A stretch of DNA of 64,000 nucleotides from positions 3,720,001-3,784,000 of the forward strand of contig NZ_CP042412.1 in the NCBI RefSeq assembly GCF_007954505.1, written 5' to 3'. Origin of the DNA: Microbacterium sp. CBA3102. GTDB taxonomy: Bacteria; Actinomycetota; Actinomycetes; Actinomycetales; Microbacteriaceae. The position numbers and the translations under genes were made by a program. Each line of letters begins with the position of its first letter. Positions within the stretch are counted from its first letter, which is position 1. The notes under the pieces are model-generated. The model was not told where the DNA came from. It worked only from the letters and a program-made list of their open reading frames with translations, and did no database searches. Positions 27,532 through 35,066 of the stretch are shown piece by piece.

Positions 27532-27551
27532 CCAGAATGGCAGCATTCTGG
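27532..27551. promoter_or_regulatory. Perfect 20-bp palindrome, candidate HTH operator
   Basis: CCAGAATG at 27532-27539 and CATTCTGG at 27544-27551 are exact inverted repeats with a GCAG spacer. The site lies 47 bp before the minus-strand HTH start and 18 bp before the preferred plus-strand start. It would overlap the alternative ATG at 27537, which argues against that start. Lambda-repressor-like proteins bind such sites; which of the two HTH proteins does so is unknown. Confidence 0.65.
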
Positions 27552-27569
27552 CTTCGGAGCGCTGCTATC

Positions 27570-27953
27570 GTGAGCCGGGTGAAGACAGCTGCTGAGGAGT
27601 TCAACGAAGCCGTGGGCCGCCAGATGCGCGCGGAGATCGCCGCCTCCCGGAGCAGCATCGCCGCGATGGCTCGCGGGATCGGGATCGCACGCAGCGCCCT
27701 CGACAACTACGTCACCGGCAAGCGCGCGATCCCCGTTCCGGTGGTCTACTCCGTCTGCGCCACGCTCGGTGTCGATCCGCACGTGCTGCTCGCCCGTGCG
27801 GAGGAGCGACTCCGCGCGGACGGCGAACCCACCGCCCGCATCACGCCGCTCCGCCGCACACCCGATGTCACCGGTCCACGCGAAGATAGCCGCGAAGTCG
27901 CCTTCGAATCCCGCGTCCACCACGACGCCGACTCGGACGACCTCTACGACTGA
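27570..27953 (+). CDS. XRE-type helix-turn-helix regulator
   Basis: A protein of 127 residues from the GTG at 27570; a GTG at 27579 is equally possible. The HTH lies at about residues 14-70: FNEAVGRQMRAEIAASRSSI, then MARGIGIARSALDNYVTGKRAIPV and VVYSVCATLGVDP. The C-terminal 50 residues are polar and acidic (HHDADSDDLYD) and look disordered. It is followed 45 bp downstream by an ImmA/IrrE-like metalloprotease gene, the arrangement in which the protease cleaves the partner repressor. It is probably autoregulated through the palindrome just upstream. Confidence 0.82.
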   Translation: MSRVKTAAEEFNEAVGRQMRAEIAASRSSIAAMARGIGIARSALDNYVTGKRAIPVPVVYSVCATLGVDPHVLLARAEERLRADGEPTARITPLRRTPDVTGPREDSREVAFESRVHHDADSDDLYD

Positions 27954-27998
27954 TCCGGCCATCAGGGGCCGGCACGGACCGCGACGAGGAGGAGCATC

Positions 27999-28394
27999 AT
28001 GCAGCACCTCGTCCGCCTCGCCGAGGAGCGGCGGTTGCGCATCGTCGAACGTCCTGGCCGCACCCGGGGTGGCTTCGACCCCGAGACACGCACGATCCGC
28101 CTCGCGCCGGGGATGAGCAGCCGAACGATGCGCAGCGTCCTCGCGCACGAACTCGGCCACGCCCACCTGGGGCACCGTCCCACTTCGGCTCCCGTGCTCC
28201 GCGCACAGCAGGAACGTCGCGCCGATGAGTGGGCGGCGCGCCAGCTCATCACCTCGCGCGCCTACGCCGAGGCCGAAGCTGTCCGCGGCCCGCACCTCGC
28301 CAGCCTCGCGTTCGAGCTGGGCGTCACGGTCGAGCTGGTCGCCGCGTTCCAGCGTTTGCTGAGCGAGGGCGCCGTCCCGCTCGCAGTCTCCTGA
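27999..28394 (+). CDS. ImmA/IrrE family metalloprotease-like protein
   Basis: A 131-residue protein with the zinc-binding HELGH motif near residues 48-52 (VLAHELGHAHLGH), the mark of the ImmA/IrrE (DUF955) family. A downstream stretch (QERRADEWAARQLI) supplies the third, acidic ligand, and the helical C-terminus (ELGVTVELVAAFQRLL) may mediate contacts. Family members cleave XRE-type repressors, as in ICEBs1 ImmA acting on ImmR, or in stress responses. The adjacent HTH gene is the obvious candidate target. The protein is shorter than IrrE and lacks a GAF domain. Confidence 0.85.
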   Translation: MQHLVRLAEERRLRIVERPGRTRGGFDPETRTIRLAPGMSSRTMRSVLAHELGHAHLGHRPTSAPVLRAQQERRADEWAARQLITSRAYAEAEAVRGPHLASLAFELGVTVELVAAFQRLLSEGAVPLAVS

Positions 28395-28414
28395 CGCGCT
28401 GATTGAATATCCTC

Positions 28415-29017
28415 ATGGCCTTCCTCGTCGCTCCCGCCCCCGTCACCCTCACCGGAGAACTCGTCGAGCTTCGTCCGCTCGCACGCTCGCACGTCGACGG
28501 CCTCATCGACGCGGTGCAGGAAGGCGACCTGTGGAAGACGGCGTGGTACACCTCGGTTCCCGCGCCGGATGGGGTCGCCGCCGAGGTCGAGCGGCGGATG
28601 GGGCTCATCGACAAGGGCGAGATGGTGCCCTTCACCGCCTTCGACGCCGCCGGCCGCGTCCTCGGGCTCACCTCGTACTACGACATCGTCGCGGATGTCC
28701 CGCGGCTGCACATCGGCTACACCTGGAACCGGCCATCCGCGCACGGGACCGGCACGAACGCGGAGTCGAAGCTGCTGCTGCTCCGCCACGCGTTCGAGTC
28801 ACTCGGGGCGTTCCGTGTCGGGCTCACCACACAGTGGGTGAACTTCCAGTCCCGCGCGGCCATCGAACGACTCGGGGCCAAACAGGACGGCGTGATGCGC
28901 GCGATGAGCCGCTATCGCAACGGCGCGTTGCGGGACAGCGTGGAGTACTCGATCATCGAGCCGGAGTGGCCCGCCGTCAGGGCGAACCTCGAAGCGAGAC
29001 TCGCCAAGCGGCGGTGA
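28415..29017 (+). CDS. GNAT family N-acetyltransferase (RimJ/RimL-like)
   Basis: A 200-residue acetyltransferase of the RimJ/RimL group. The N-terminus reads VTLTGELVELRPLARSHVDGL, the acceptor-side core LGLTSYYDIVADVPRLHIGYTWNRP, and the acetyl-CoA binding loop is in the GTGTNAESKLLLLRHAFE stretch. The VNFQSRAAIERLGAKQDGVMR motif follows. Substrate is unknown. ATG at 28415 is preferred over a TTG at 28403. It is close downstream of the ImmA-like gene, but the 20-bp gap alone does not prove a functional link. Confidence 0.85.
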   Translation: MAFLVAPAPVTLTGELVELRPLARSHVDGLIDAVQEGDLWKTAWYTSVPAPDGVAAEVERRMGLIDKGEMVPFTAFDAAGRVLGLTSYYDIVADVPRLHIGYTWNRPSAHGTGTNAESKLLLLRHAFESLGAFRVGLTTQWVNFQSRAAIERLGAKQDGVMRAMSRYRNGALRDSVEYSIIEPEWPAVRANLEARLAKRR

Positions 29018-29020
29018 GGA

Positions 29021-29224
29021 TCACTCGGTGGGGTTGCCCGACCAGTTCTTCGAGCGGCGAGTAGCCGAACCGCCCTCGCGGAGCATGAACGCCATGGCCA
29101 GAGTCACCAGCAGGAGGCCGCCGCAGAACGCGAGCGCCTGGAACGCCGGTAGCCCGAACGAGATGCCCAGCAGCAGGATTCCCCCGATGAAGAGGATCAT
29201 GAAGAAGAGGAAGCTGAGGATCAC
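29021..29224 (-). CDS. Small two-helix membrane protein
   Basis: A 67-residue hypothetical protein with two predicted membrane segments: residues 2-23 (ILSFLFFMILFIGGILLLGI) and 28-48 (FQALAFCGGLLLVTLAMAFML). The tail is short, polar and Arg/Lys/Ser-rich. No known domain is recognised. It ends 4 bp after the convergent acetyltransferase gene and stands apart from other minus-strand genes. Confidence 0.6.
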   Translation of the reverse strand: MILSFLFFMILFIGGILLLGISFGLPAFQALAFCGGLLLVTLAMAFMLREGGSATRRSKNWSGNPTE

Positions 29225-29314
29225 GGGATCTCCTGTCGTCGGTGCCGTTTACCAGGATAGCCCGGACACGGGAAGCCCCTGTGCACCCGCCGTGGATTCT
29301 GGTCTGCTCGGAGC

Positions 29315-29926
29315 ATGAAGACACCACTCTCCGCGGTCGCCGTCTCCTGCACGCTGAAGCCGTCGCCCGCTGCCTCCAGTTCCGACCTCCTCGCGACCCA
29401 GGTGCTCGACGCCCTCGCCGCGCACGGCGTCACCGGCGACCTCGTCCGCGCGGTCGACCTCACCCTGAGTCCTGGCGTGGAGAAGGACATGGGCGGCGAC
29501 GACGAGTGGCCGAGCATCCGACGGCGTGTGCTGGACGCCGACATCCTCGTCTTCGTCACCCCCACCTGGATGGGACAGCACTCGAGCATCGCACAGCGCG
29601 TGCTCGAGCGGCTCGACGCTGAGCTCGGCGAGACCGATGCCCGCGGCAGGCCGACCCTGTTCGACAAGGTCGCCGTGGCCGGCATCGTGGGGAACGAGGA
29701 CGGGGCTCACCACATCGCGGCGACCCTGTTCCAGTCCCTGAACGACGTGGGTTACACGATTCCGGCCCAGGGCTCGGTCTACTGGAACGGCGAGGCCATG
29801 CACACGACCGACTACAAAGACCTGGAGGAGACTCCGGAAAAGGTCGCGTCGGCGATCAGCACGGCCGCGCGCAACGCCGCCCACCTCGCGAGGGCGCTCA
29901 AGGCCCAGGAGTATCCGGCGGGCTGA
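29315..29926 (+). CDS. NADPH-dependent FMN reductase / flavodoxin family protein
   Basis: A 203-residue protein of the flavodoxin-like fold. It opens with AVAVSCTLKPSPAASSSDLLATQVLDALA, where the SCTLKPSP stretch is the FMN phosphate loop, followed by a DADILVFVTPTWMGQHSSIAQRVLERLD motif and GIVGNEDGAHH. Members reduce flavins or quinones with NAD(P)H. It is probably a cytosolic reductase. The 3' end overlaps the convergent acetyltransferase by 29 bp. Confidence 0.85.
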   Translation: MKTPLSAVAVSCTLKPSPAASSSDLLATQVLDALAAHGVTGDLVRAVDLTLSPGVEKDMGGDDEWPSIRRRVLDADILVFVTPTWMGQHSSIAQRVLERLDAELGETDARGRPTLFDKVAVAGIVGNEDGAHHIAATLFQSLNDVGYTIPAQGSVYWNGEAMHTTDYKDLEETPEKVASAISTAARNAAHLARALKAQEYPAG

Positions 29927-30434
29927 CCTCTGACGTGCTGGTGAGCGGCAGCACCCACTCGTTCACGGTCAGCTCCGCGCCGCGGAACCGCTCGGTGACG
30001 GTCCCCGCCAAGGTGAAGCCGTTGCGTCGGCAGACCCCGTTCGACGCAGCATTCCCTACCTCGGGGAAGGCAGTCAGGAAGCGCCGGCCCGCTCGATGCG
30101 CACGAGCGTCGTCGACGACGAGCGCCAAGGCGTTCGACGCCACCCCTCGTCCTTGCGCTTCGGGCAGGACGAACCATCCACTCTCCAGTGCCGGCTCCTT
30201 CCGCCACTCGACGTGCCAGTGGCCGATCGATCCGAGCGCCGAGCCCCGGGCATCCTCGATCACGAACATCCGCGCCTCGCCGGCCTCGATCAGACGAAGA
30301 TAGCGGGCGTGGCGCTCCGCAATCTGGTCTTCGGTCTCGGGGCCGCCCAGATGATCGGTCATCGCCGGGGTGTTCGCGGCGTGCAGCAGATCGTGGTCGT
30401 GTTCCGACCAGAGCCGGAGTCGCAGGGGATCCAT
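29898..30434 (-). CDS. GNAT family N-acetyltransferase
   Basis: A 178-residue acetyltransferase, starting at MDPLRLRLWSEHDHDLLHAA. Recognisable parts are the GSIGHWHVEWRKEPALESGWFVLPEAQGRGVASNALALV stretch in segments, with the QGRGVA acetyl-CoA loop, and the C-terminal NAASNGVCRRNGFTLAGT motif. It belongs to the RimJ/RimL-like GNATs; substrate unknown. An in-frame extension upstream to 30572 lacks family similarity and would run into the sigma-factor promoter, so the ATG at 30434 is used. Confidence 0.85.
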   Translation of the reverse strand: MDPLRLRLWSEHDHDLLHAANTPAMTDHLGGPETEDQIAERHARYLRLIEAGEARMFVIEDARGSALGSIGHWHVEWRKEPALESGWFVLPEAQGRGVASNALALVVDDARAHRAGRRFLTAFPEVGNAASNGVCRRNGFTLAGTVTERFRGAELTVNEWVLPLTSTSEVSPPDTPGP

Positions 30435-30549
30435 CCTTGGATGATCGCAGGCGCCTCCGACATCAGCGCCTCGTCCGCGCGCTAGCGTGAGTCGCGTAGG
30501 CGAGGGGCCACCGATGGAACCGAATCGCGCCGAGTGACGGATATCCAGT

Positions 30550-31170
30550 GTGACCAACGACAACGACATCATCCGCGAATCGATCCGGGCTGCGGAGAGG
30601 TTCTCCGAGATATTCGAACGACATATCGAGGCGGTCTCGGCCTATGTGGCCCGCCGCGTCGGCCCAGCCGCCAGCGACGACATCGTGAGCGAGACCTTCC
30701 TCATCGCGTTCCGCAAGCGCAGGCACTTCGATCTGGATCGCACGTCCGCGCTCCCCTGGTTGATGGGCATCGCGACGAAAGTGCTCAGCCAACACCGCCG
30801 AGCCCAGGCTCAACACTGGCGTGTGCTGCAGGCGGCCTTCGCCCACAGCGACCCGATCGCTCCGGACGATCACGACCGGTCATCCGCTCAACTCGACGCG
30901 GCGGAGGCAATCGAACGCCTCTATCCACGGATTGCCGCGCTGTCGGCTCGTGACCGCGAAGTCCTGTTCCTGCATGCCTGGGGCGACCTCACCTACGAGC
31001 AGATCGCGACCGCGTTGCGCATCCCCGTCGGCACGGTCCGATCGCGATTGAGCCGTATCCGGGCGAAGCTCGCGGCACCCCCACCGTCGCCGGAGGCTGA
31101 CCATGCGCCTCGTCCCGCGACCACACACATCCGACTCGCTGAGAAAGAGATCATCCATGGACATCCTTGA
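30550..31170 (+). CDS. ECF-type RNA polymerase sigma factor
   Basis: A 206-residue sigma-70-family factor. Region 2 spans residues 20-90 (FERHIEAVSAYVARRV, then DDIVSETFLIAFRKRRHF and PWLMGIATKVL). Region 4 spans about 125-175 (LSARDREVLFLHAWGDLTYEQIATALRIPVGTVRSRLSRIRAKL in segments). Region 3 is missing, as expected for ECF factors. It overlaps the following membrane-protein gene by 14 bp, an arrangement typical of a sigma factor and its membrane-bound regulator. The GTG at 30550 is the best start. Confidence 0.92.
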   Translation: MTNDNDIIRESIRAAERFSEIFERHIEAVSAYVARRVGPAASDDIVSETFLIAFRKRRHFDLDRTSALPWLMGIATKVLSQHRRAQAQHWRVLQAAFAHSDPIAPDDHDRSSAQLDAAEAIERLYPRIAALSARDREVLFLHAWGDLTYEQIATALRIPVGTVRSRLSRIRAKLAAPPPSPEADHAPRPATTHIRLAEKEIIHGHP

Positions 31171-32275
31171 CACGGTGCGCGAGATGAAGCCCACCTACGC
31201 CACCTCCTCGCAGGCTCCGCGACGTGCGCTCCACCGGGAGATCGGTCGCACCCGACGTCGCCCCATCGGACGCGTCGTGGCGGTATCGGTCGGTGGCACT
31301 GCGGTGGCCGCCGTTGCCGTCACGGCCTCCCTCTTGATCCCACCAGGGGTCGTCGGCGAGCCGCGAACCGCCTCCGCTTCGACGTACCTGAACGAGACCG
31401 CAGCCTCGATCCGTGGCGCCGTCGTCCAGCCGATGCAGGTGACCATCACCACGCATCACCTGGGGATGATCGGTGGCCCGAACGAGAAGTTCCTGCCCTT
31501 CGGGAGTTTCCGAACGGGAGCGACCGCCGCTGTCGTCACGGAGGCGAGCGACACGTACGTGAGTAACACGGACCACACGTACTCGCAGACGTCGCACACC
31601 GATCTCCACGCCGCGGCGCAGTACGGCGACGAGTCGGCGGTCGAACGAGCATGGACTTCCTACTACGGCTCGCAGTATCCGATCGGTGCGGCGCCCGCGA
31701 CTTCCACCGAAGTCCTCGAATACGAAGCAGCGCTCGAGTTCCTCCCCGTTTCCCCGTCTGATTTCCCCGCCGATCCCGTAGCCTTCCTCGCCGCATGGGA
31801 GGAAGGACTGGAAGCGAAGTTGGTCGCAGAGAAGGCAGAAGCGGCCAAGATGCCCCAGGACGGCGAGCCCGAGACCAACGGCCTGTACGAGAGCATCGAG
31901 GAGGAGTTCGCGGTACCTGCCGCCGAGCACATGCTCAACGCGCTCGGACACTCCGTCGTCATCCTGACCGCGTCAGCGGAGTACCGGGCGACCTTCCTCG
32001 AAGCCCTCGCTCTCGCCGGGGGGATCACGGTCGAGGAGGGCTCCTCAGCGAACAAGGTGCTCGGCTACGAGACCGACGACGCCCGGTTCCGCCTGACCGT
32101 CAATCCCGAGGCCGGAGCGATCGTCAAGATCGAGAAGTTCCTCCTTCGCGCCCTCCCGGAGCTCTGGAACACGCACACGAAGGACGACCCGCTCGTCGAC
32201 GTCGGGTCTGCTCCGTTCCTGCCGGCGAACGTGCCGGACTTCTCCGCTTCCTTCACGTCGCTGCCGTTGGGCTGA
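31157..32275 (+). CDS. Membrane protein coupled to the sigma factor (CU044_5270-like, putative anti-sigma role)
   Basis: A 372-residue protein with a basic cytoplasmic N-terminus, one membrane helix at about residues 39-61 (RVVAVSVGGTAVAAVAVTA), and an extracytoplasmic domain of about 310 residues. The domain resembles the CU044_5270 family (FRTGATAAVV, TYSQTSHTD, VNPEAGAIVKIE). The start at 31157 has an AAAGAG-like ribosome site and overlaps the sigma gene by 14 bp. The pair forms a probable signalling unit: an outside event would alter the sigma factor's freedom. A zinc-finger anti-sigma motif is not visible, so direct sigma binding is inferred only from gene order. Confidence 0.8.
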   Translation: MDILDTVREMKPTYATSSQAPRRALHREIGRTRRRPIGRVVAVSVGGTAVAAVAVTASLLIPPGVVGEPRTASASTYLNETAASIRGAVVQPMQVTITTHHLGMIGGPNEKFLPFGSFRTGATAAVVTEASDTYVSNTDHTYSQTSHTDLHAAAQYGDESAVERAWTSYYGSQYPIGAAPATSTEVLEYEAALEFLPVSPSDFPADPVAFLAAWEEGLEAKLVAEKAEAAKMPQDGEPETNGLYESIEEEFAVPAAEHMLNALGHSVVILTASAEYRATFLEALALAGGITVEEGSSANKVLGYETDDARFRLTVNPEAGAIVKIEKFLLRALPELWNTHTKDDPLVDVGSAPFLPANVPDFSASFTSLPLG

Positions 32276-32283
32276 TCACGCGA

Positions 32284-32328
32284 AAGCCCCCGGCCCGCCG
32301 CTCGAGGGGAGCTGCGGGCTGGGGTCTT
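32284..32328 (+). terminator. Terminator hairpin after the sigma-factor operon
   Basis: A GC-rich stem of about 15 bp starts 8 bp after the stop codon: AAGCCCCCGGCCCGC on the left (from 32284) pairs with GCGGGCTGGGGTCTT (to 32328), with one G-T pair and one mismatch, around a 15-nt loop. It may also serve the convergent surface-protein gene. Confidence 0.6.
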
Positions 32329-32409
32329 CGTGGTGACCGACGAGGGATGACGCCGCGCCATCAGGCGGGGAACCTGCGGATTTTCCGATGGGCGGACTGC
32401 GGGATACTG

Positions 32410-34452
32410 CTAGCGGGGCGACCTCTCCGTGAGGTCTTCTTTCCGACGTGTTCCGGCCCACATTGCGCCACCGCCGAGGAGAAGCATCGCCAGAACTCCG
32501 CCGAGCGCCGGCCACACCGGAAACGAAGAGCCCGTATTCGCAAGTCCGGCCGGTCCCGAAGCGCCGCCAGCAGTCGACTGCTCGCTGTTCGTGAAGGTGC
32601 ACGTCACATCTGCGCCTGGAGCGATCCGCAGCTGTGCGCCTTCGATCGCCACCGCATTTGCACCGTTCGCACACGCAAGGCTCTGCTGTTGGTACCCTGC
32701 CGGCCCCTCCGACTCTGTGAGCGTGTAAACGCCAGCAGCCACCGACGCGGCCGTGACCGATGCCGCGCCGCTCCTCCCTGTGATCGGGGTCGGACCATCC
32801 GCAGTCAGCGTCCACGCAGACGGTGCAGCGCTTCCCGAAGCCACCTCCTTCACCAAGGTGAGCGTGCCCATCGTGGTTGTGTTCGTGAAGGTACAGGTCA
32901 CTTCCTGGCCCACGGCAAGCGTGATCCGGTTCCCATCGGTGAGAGGAACCTCAGTCTGCTCGTCGTCCAGGCACACGAGGCCGGTCTGCTCGTACCCCGC
33001 CGGCCCGCCCGACTCCGTGAGCGAGTACTCTCCCGGGGCGACCCTCGCATCGGTCACCGAGGCGGCACCCGCCGCACCGCTGATCGTGGAGGGCCCGCTT
33101 GCCGACAGCGTCCACGCCGTCGGCTCTGCGGCACCCAGATCGACCTGCTTCGAGAGTGTCAGACCCGCCGTGGTGACGGGCCCGTTCACGAACCTGCAGG
33201 TCGCCGCGACTCCCGAGTCGAGATCCAGGAAGCCGTCGGTCGTGATGATGGATTCATCGTCGGCATTCACGCAGCTCAGATCGTTGAGCTCGTAGCCATC
33301 TGGGACGTTCGTTTCGGTCATCCGGTAGAGCCCGGGCTCGATCTCACCGAGATCGAGGGTCCCGGTGCCACCGCTTGTCGTGATCGAGAATTCAGTACTG
33401 CGGCTCGGGTCATCGACGGGCGGATCCTGCCCTTGGTCCTGTTCAACCAGCTCGAAGCCGAACTCTCCATCCGGCATGTCCTCAACGAGCTTCTCCACCG
33501 AGATCGTCGCCGGAATGATCCTCCCCAGCATGCAGAGCATCGTCGTCTCGGATTCCGGGGTGTACACCACGGGACCAGCCAGCACATTCGTGGAATCGCA
33601 GGTTCCGCCGACGACCGGTGCCCAGCCTCCGATACCCACTCGCACTGACGTCTCGCCCCAGGTGAGCGTTTCTGACGGATCGGTCGGATCCACGGGCACG
33701 ACATACAAGCTGTCCGCGCAGGCCACCCGCTGCGTCGTCACCGGGTTCAAGGAACTCGGAAGGTTCGGGTCGTTGAACGTAAACGATGCCGGACCCGTGT
33801 TGTATCCGTTGACGTATGCCGGGACGGTGGTCCCGCCCGCGAACGAGTTCGTCTCGCCGGGTTGGAACTGACAGTCAGCCGTTGTCGGTACGGGGTCGCC
33901 AGGCAGCTGGAACTGCTCAGGGCTCTCCTGCAGCCGAATCCGGTACGACGCATCAAGCTGCTCCTGTGCGAGTGTGTACGGGTTCGTGATGGTCATCGAC
34001 GCGTCGAGGTTGACCCAGTGCAGACCGTTCTGGATCGTGTTGTTGAAGTGCGTGAAGCGCCCGATCTCGAAATATTCGCCCACCGGGGACGCGGCAGTGA
34101 TGCCTTCGAAGCCCAAGCCGCTGCTCTGCTCAGGCGACGGCCAGCACGGCGGGGTCGGACTGCTCAGAACGCTGAGCTGCGTACCTGAACGCACCTGATT
34201 GGATGCCCCCCACGCCGTCGACTGGTTGTTCGTCGGCGAGAAGGTCGCTGGATCGCCGGTACCGTAGTTCACGCACAGCGGCGCTGTCGTTCCGTCGGGG
34301 CGGGAGGGACTGCTGAACGAACCGACGGACCGTACCAGCAGGTCATTGCTCCCCACAGCGGATGCCGTCACGCTCGGGACCGCCACCAACAGCATCACCC
34401 CGAGCGCGGCTGCGGTCACCCCTGCCCAGACTCTGGTTCTTTGCCTTTTCAT
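32410..34452 (-). CDS. Sortase-anchored surface protein with prealbumin-like (SpaA-type) repeats
   Basis: A 680-residue exported protein. The signal peptide is MKRQRTRVWAGVTAAALGVMLL-like (residues 1-35). An extracellular N-terminal domain of about 300 residues (GLHWVNLDASMTITNPYT, YTPESETTMLCMLG) resembles choice-of-anchor domains. It is followed by three to four prealbumin-like (SpaA/Cna-B-type) repeats with LVKEVASGSAAPSAWTLTADG and YTLTESEGPAGY signatures. The C-terminus has LANTG at about residue 637, a hydrophobic helix and a basic tail, the arrangement of a sortase substrate. No sortase is in the window. It is divergent from the RHH-like gene across a heptad array and probably controlled through it. 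Confidence 0.88.
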   Translation of the reverse strand: MKRQRTRVWAGVTAAALGVMLLVAVPSVTASAVGSNDLLVRSVGSFSSPSRPDGTTAPLCVNYGTGDPATFSPTNNQSTAWGASNQVRSGTQLSVLSSPTPPCWPSPEQSSGLGFEGITAASPVGEYFEIGRFTHFNNTIQNGLHWVNLDASMTITNPYTLAQEQLDASYRIRLQESPEQFQLPGDPVPTTADCQFQPGETNSFAGGTTVPAYVNGYNTGPASFTFNDPNLPSSLNPVTTQRVACADSLYVVPVDPTDPSETLTWGETSVRVGIGGWAPVVGGTCDSTNVLAGPVVYTPESETTMLCMLGRIIPATISVEKLVEDMPDGEFGFELVEQDQGQDPPVDDPSRSTEFSITTSGGTGTLDLGEIEPGLYRMTETNVPDGYELNDLSCVNADDESIITTDGFLDLDSGVAATCRFVNGPVTTAGLTLSKQVDLGAAEPTAWTLSASGPSTISGAAGAASVTDARVAPGEYSLTESGGPAGYEQTGLVCLDDEQTEVPLTDGNRITLAVGQEVTCTFTNTTTMGTLTLVKEVASGSAAPSAWTLTADGPTPITGRSGAASVTAASVAAGVYTLTESEGPAGYQQQSLACANGANAVAIEGAQLRIAPGADVTCTFTNSEQSTAGGASGPAGLANTGSSFPVWPALGGVLAMLLLGGGAMWAGTRRKEDLTERSPR

Positions 34453-34793
34453 AAGCCCCCCCGGTGCGGCTTCTTCGGTAGTGGCGTGAAAACTCCGGCC
34501 ACGGCGCCGCAGAAGTCGAAGCATAACATGGCCTTAGGCCTTAGGCCTTAGGCCTTAGGCCTAAGGCCTAAGGTGTATGCTTTCGGTGCGATTGATGCAC
34601 CGTGATCGACGCGCCTCCCGGAAGCGTCGACGCGATCAACGCCGTTGCTGTAACTGCCACGGCATTCGTGCGGACTCGTCGAAGCCACCTTGACGCACGG
34701 CACACCGACAGGTTCGTCCCGTCGGTCGCCCAGGCCCACAACGATCCTGCCCCCCTGCGGCCTGATCACCGAAGAACCGAAAGGCGGCATCCC
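34453..34793. promoter_or_regulatory. Divergent promoter region with heptad array
   Basis: This 341-bp gap separates the LANTG surface protein (minus) from the RHH-like gene (plus). It contains two TATGCT hexamers pointing outward: at 34520-34525 on the minus strand and at 34576-34581 on the plus strand. Each lies directly beside the 42-bp heptad array. No good -35 TTGACA-like hexamer is visible; the -35 positions would fall inside the array. The remainder up to 34793 shows no clear element. Confidence 0.55.
34532..34573. repeat. Array of six 7-bp heptads, four direct and two inverted
   Basis: Four copies of CCTTAGG (34532-34559) are followed at once by two copies of CCTAAGG (34560-34573), which is its reverse complement. 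The inner 28 bp (34546-34573) form a perfect palindrome. Contiguous 7-bp repeats in both orientations are the known operator form of RHH repressors of the Omega type, and an RHH-like gene lies just downstream. Confidence 0.85.
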
Positions 34794-35066
34794 ATGGCCC
34801 CCTCGACCAAGCCGACCGCACCGGTTCAGGCGACCCCGGCAGCTCCCGCCGCAGACGTTACCTCGGCCTTGCCTGATGCACCGCGACGACGCGGGACCGG
34901 CGGCCTGTACCCGCGCCTTCTGGGAGCGCAAGTATCCGAAGCCATGTATACGGCAGTGAAGACTGAAGTAGCCCGCCGAACCGCTGCCGGCGAACCCTCC
35001 GACGTGGCGTCAATCGGCGCTGTCGTGCGCGAAGCCGTCTCCAAGTACCTCAACATCCCCGCCTGA
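34794..35066 (+). CDS. Small ribbon-helix-helix-like DNA-binding protein (putative repressor)
   Basis: A 90-residue protein from the ATG at 34794, with a Pro/Ala-rich, probably disordered N-terminus of about 38 residues. The C-terminal half (YPRLLGAQVSEAMYTAVKTEV, then SIGAVVREAVSKYL) matches the pattern of an RHH (Arc/CopG-type) fold: a short strand, a first helix, a turn and an amphipathic second helix. A flexible tail before an RHH domain is also seen in Omega and ParG. A longer frame with a GTG at 34602 is possible but its extra sequence looks non-coding. Its DNA target is probably the heptad array upstream. Assignment is structural inference, not family match. Confidence 0.6.
   Translation: MAPSTKPTAPVQATPAAPAADVTSALPDAPRRRGTGGLYPRLLGAQVSEAMYTAVKTEVARRTAAGEPSDVASIGAVVREAVSKYLNIPA

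Noticed and set aside
27537..27569. An upstream ATG for the XRE gene
   Set aside because: It falls inside the perfect palindrome, and the extra residues do not look like part of the HTH fold.
31795..33648. A 617-codon plus-strand frame
   Set aside because: It runs out of frame through the anti-sigma-like gene and opposite the LANTG gene; Arg-rich throughout.
34532..34573. The heptad palindrome considered as a transcription terminator
   Set aside because: It lies between two outward -10 boxes and upstream of both genes, and its unit is exactly 7 bp, which fits an operator better.
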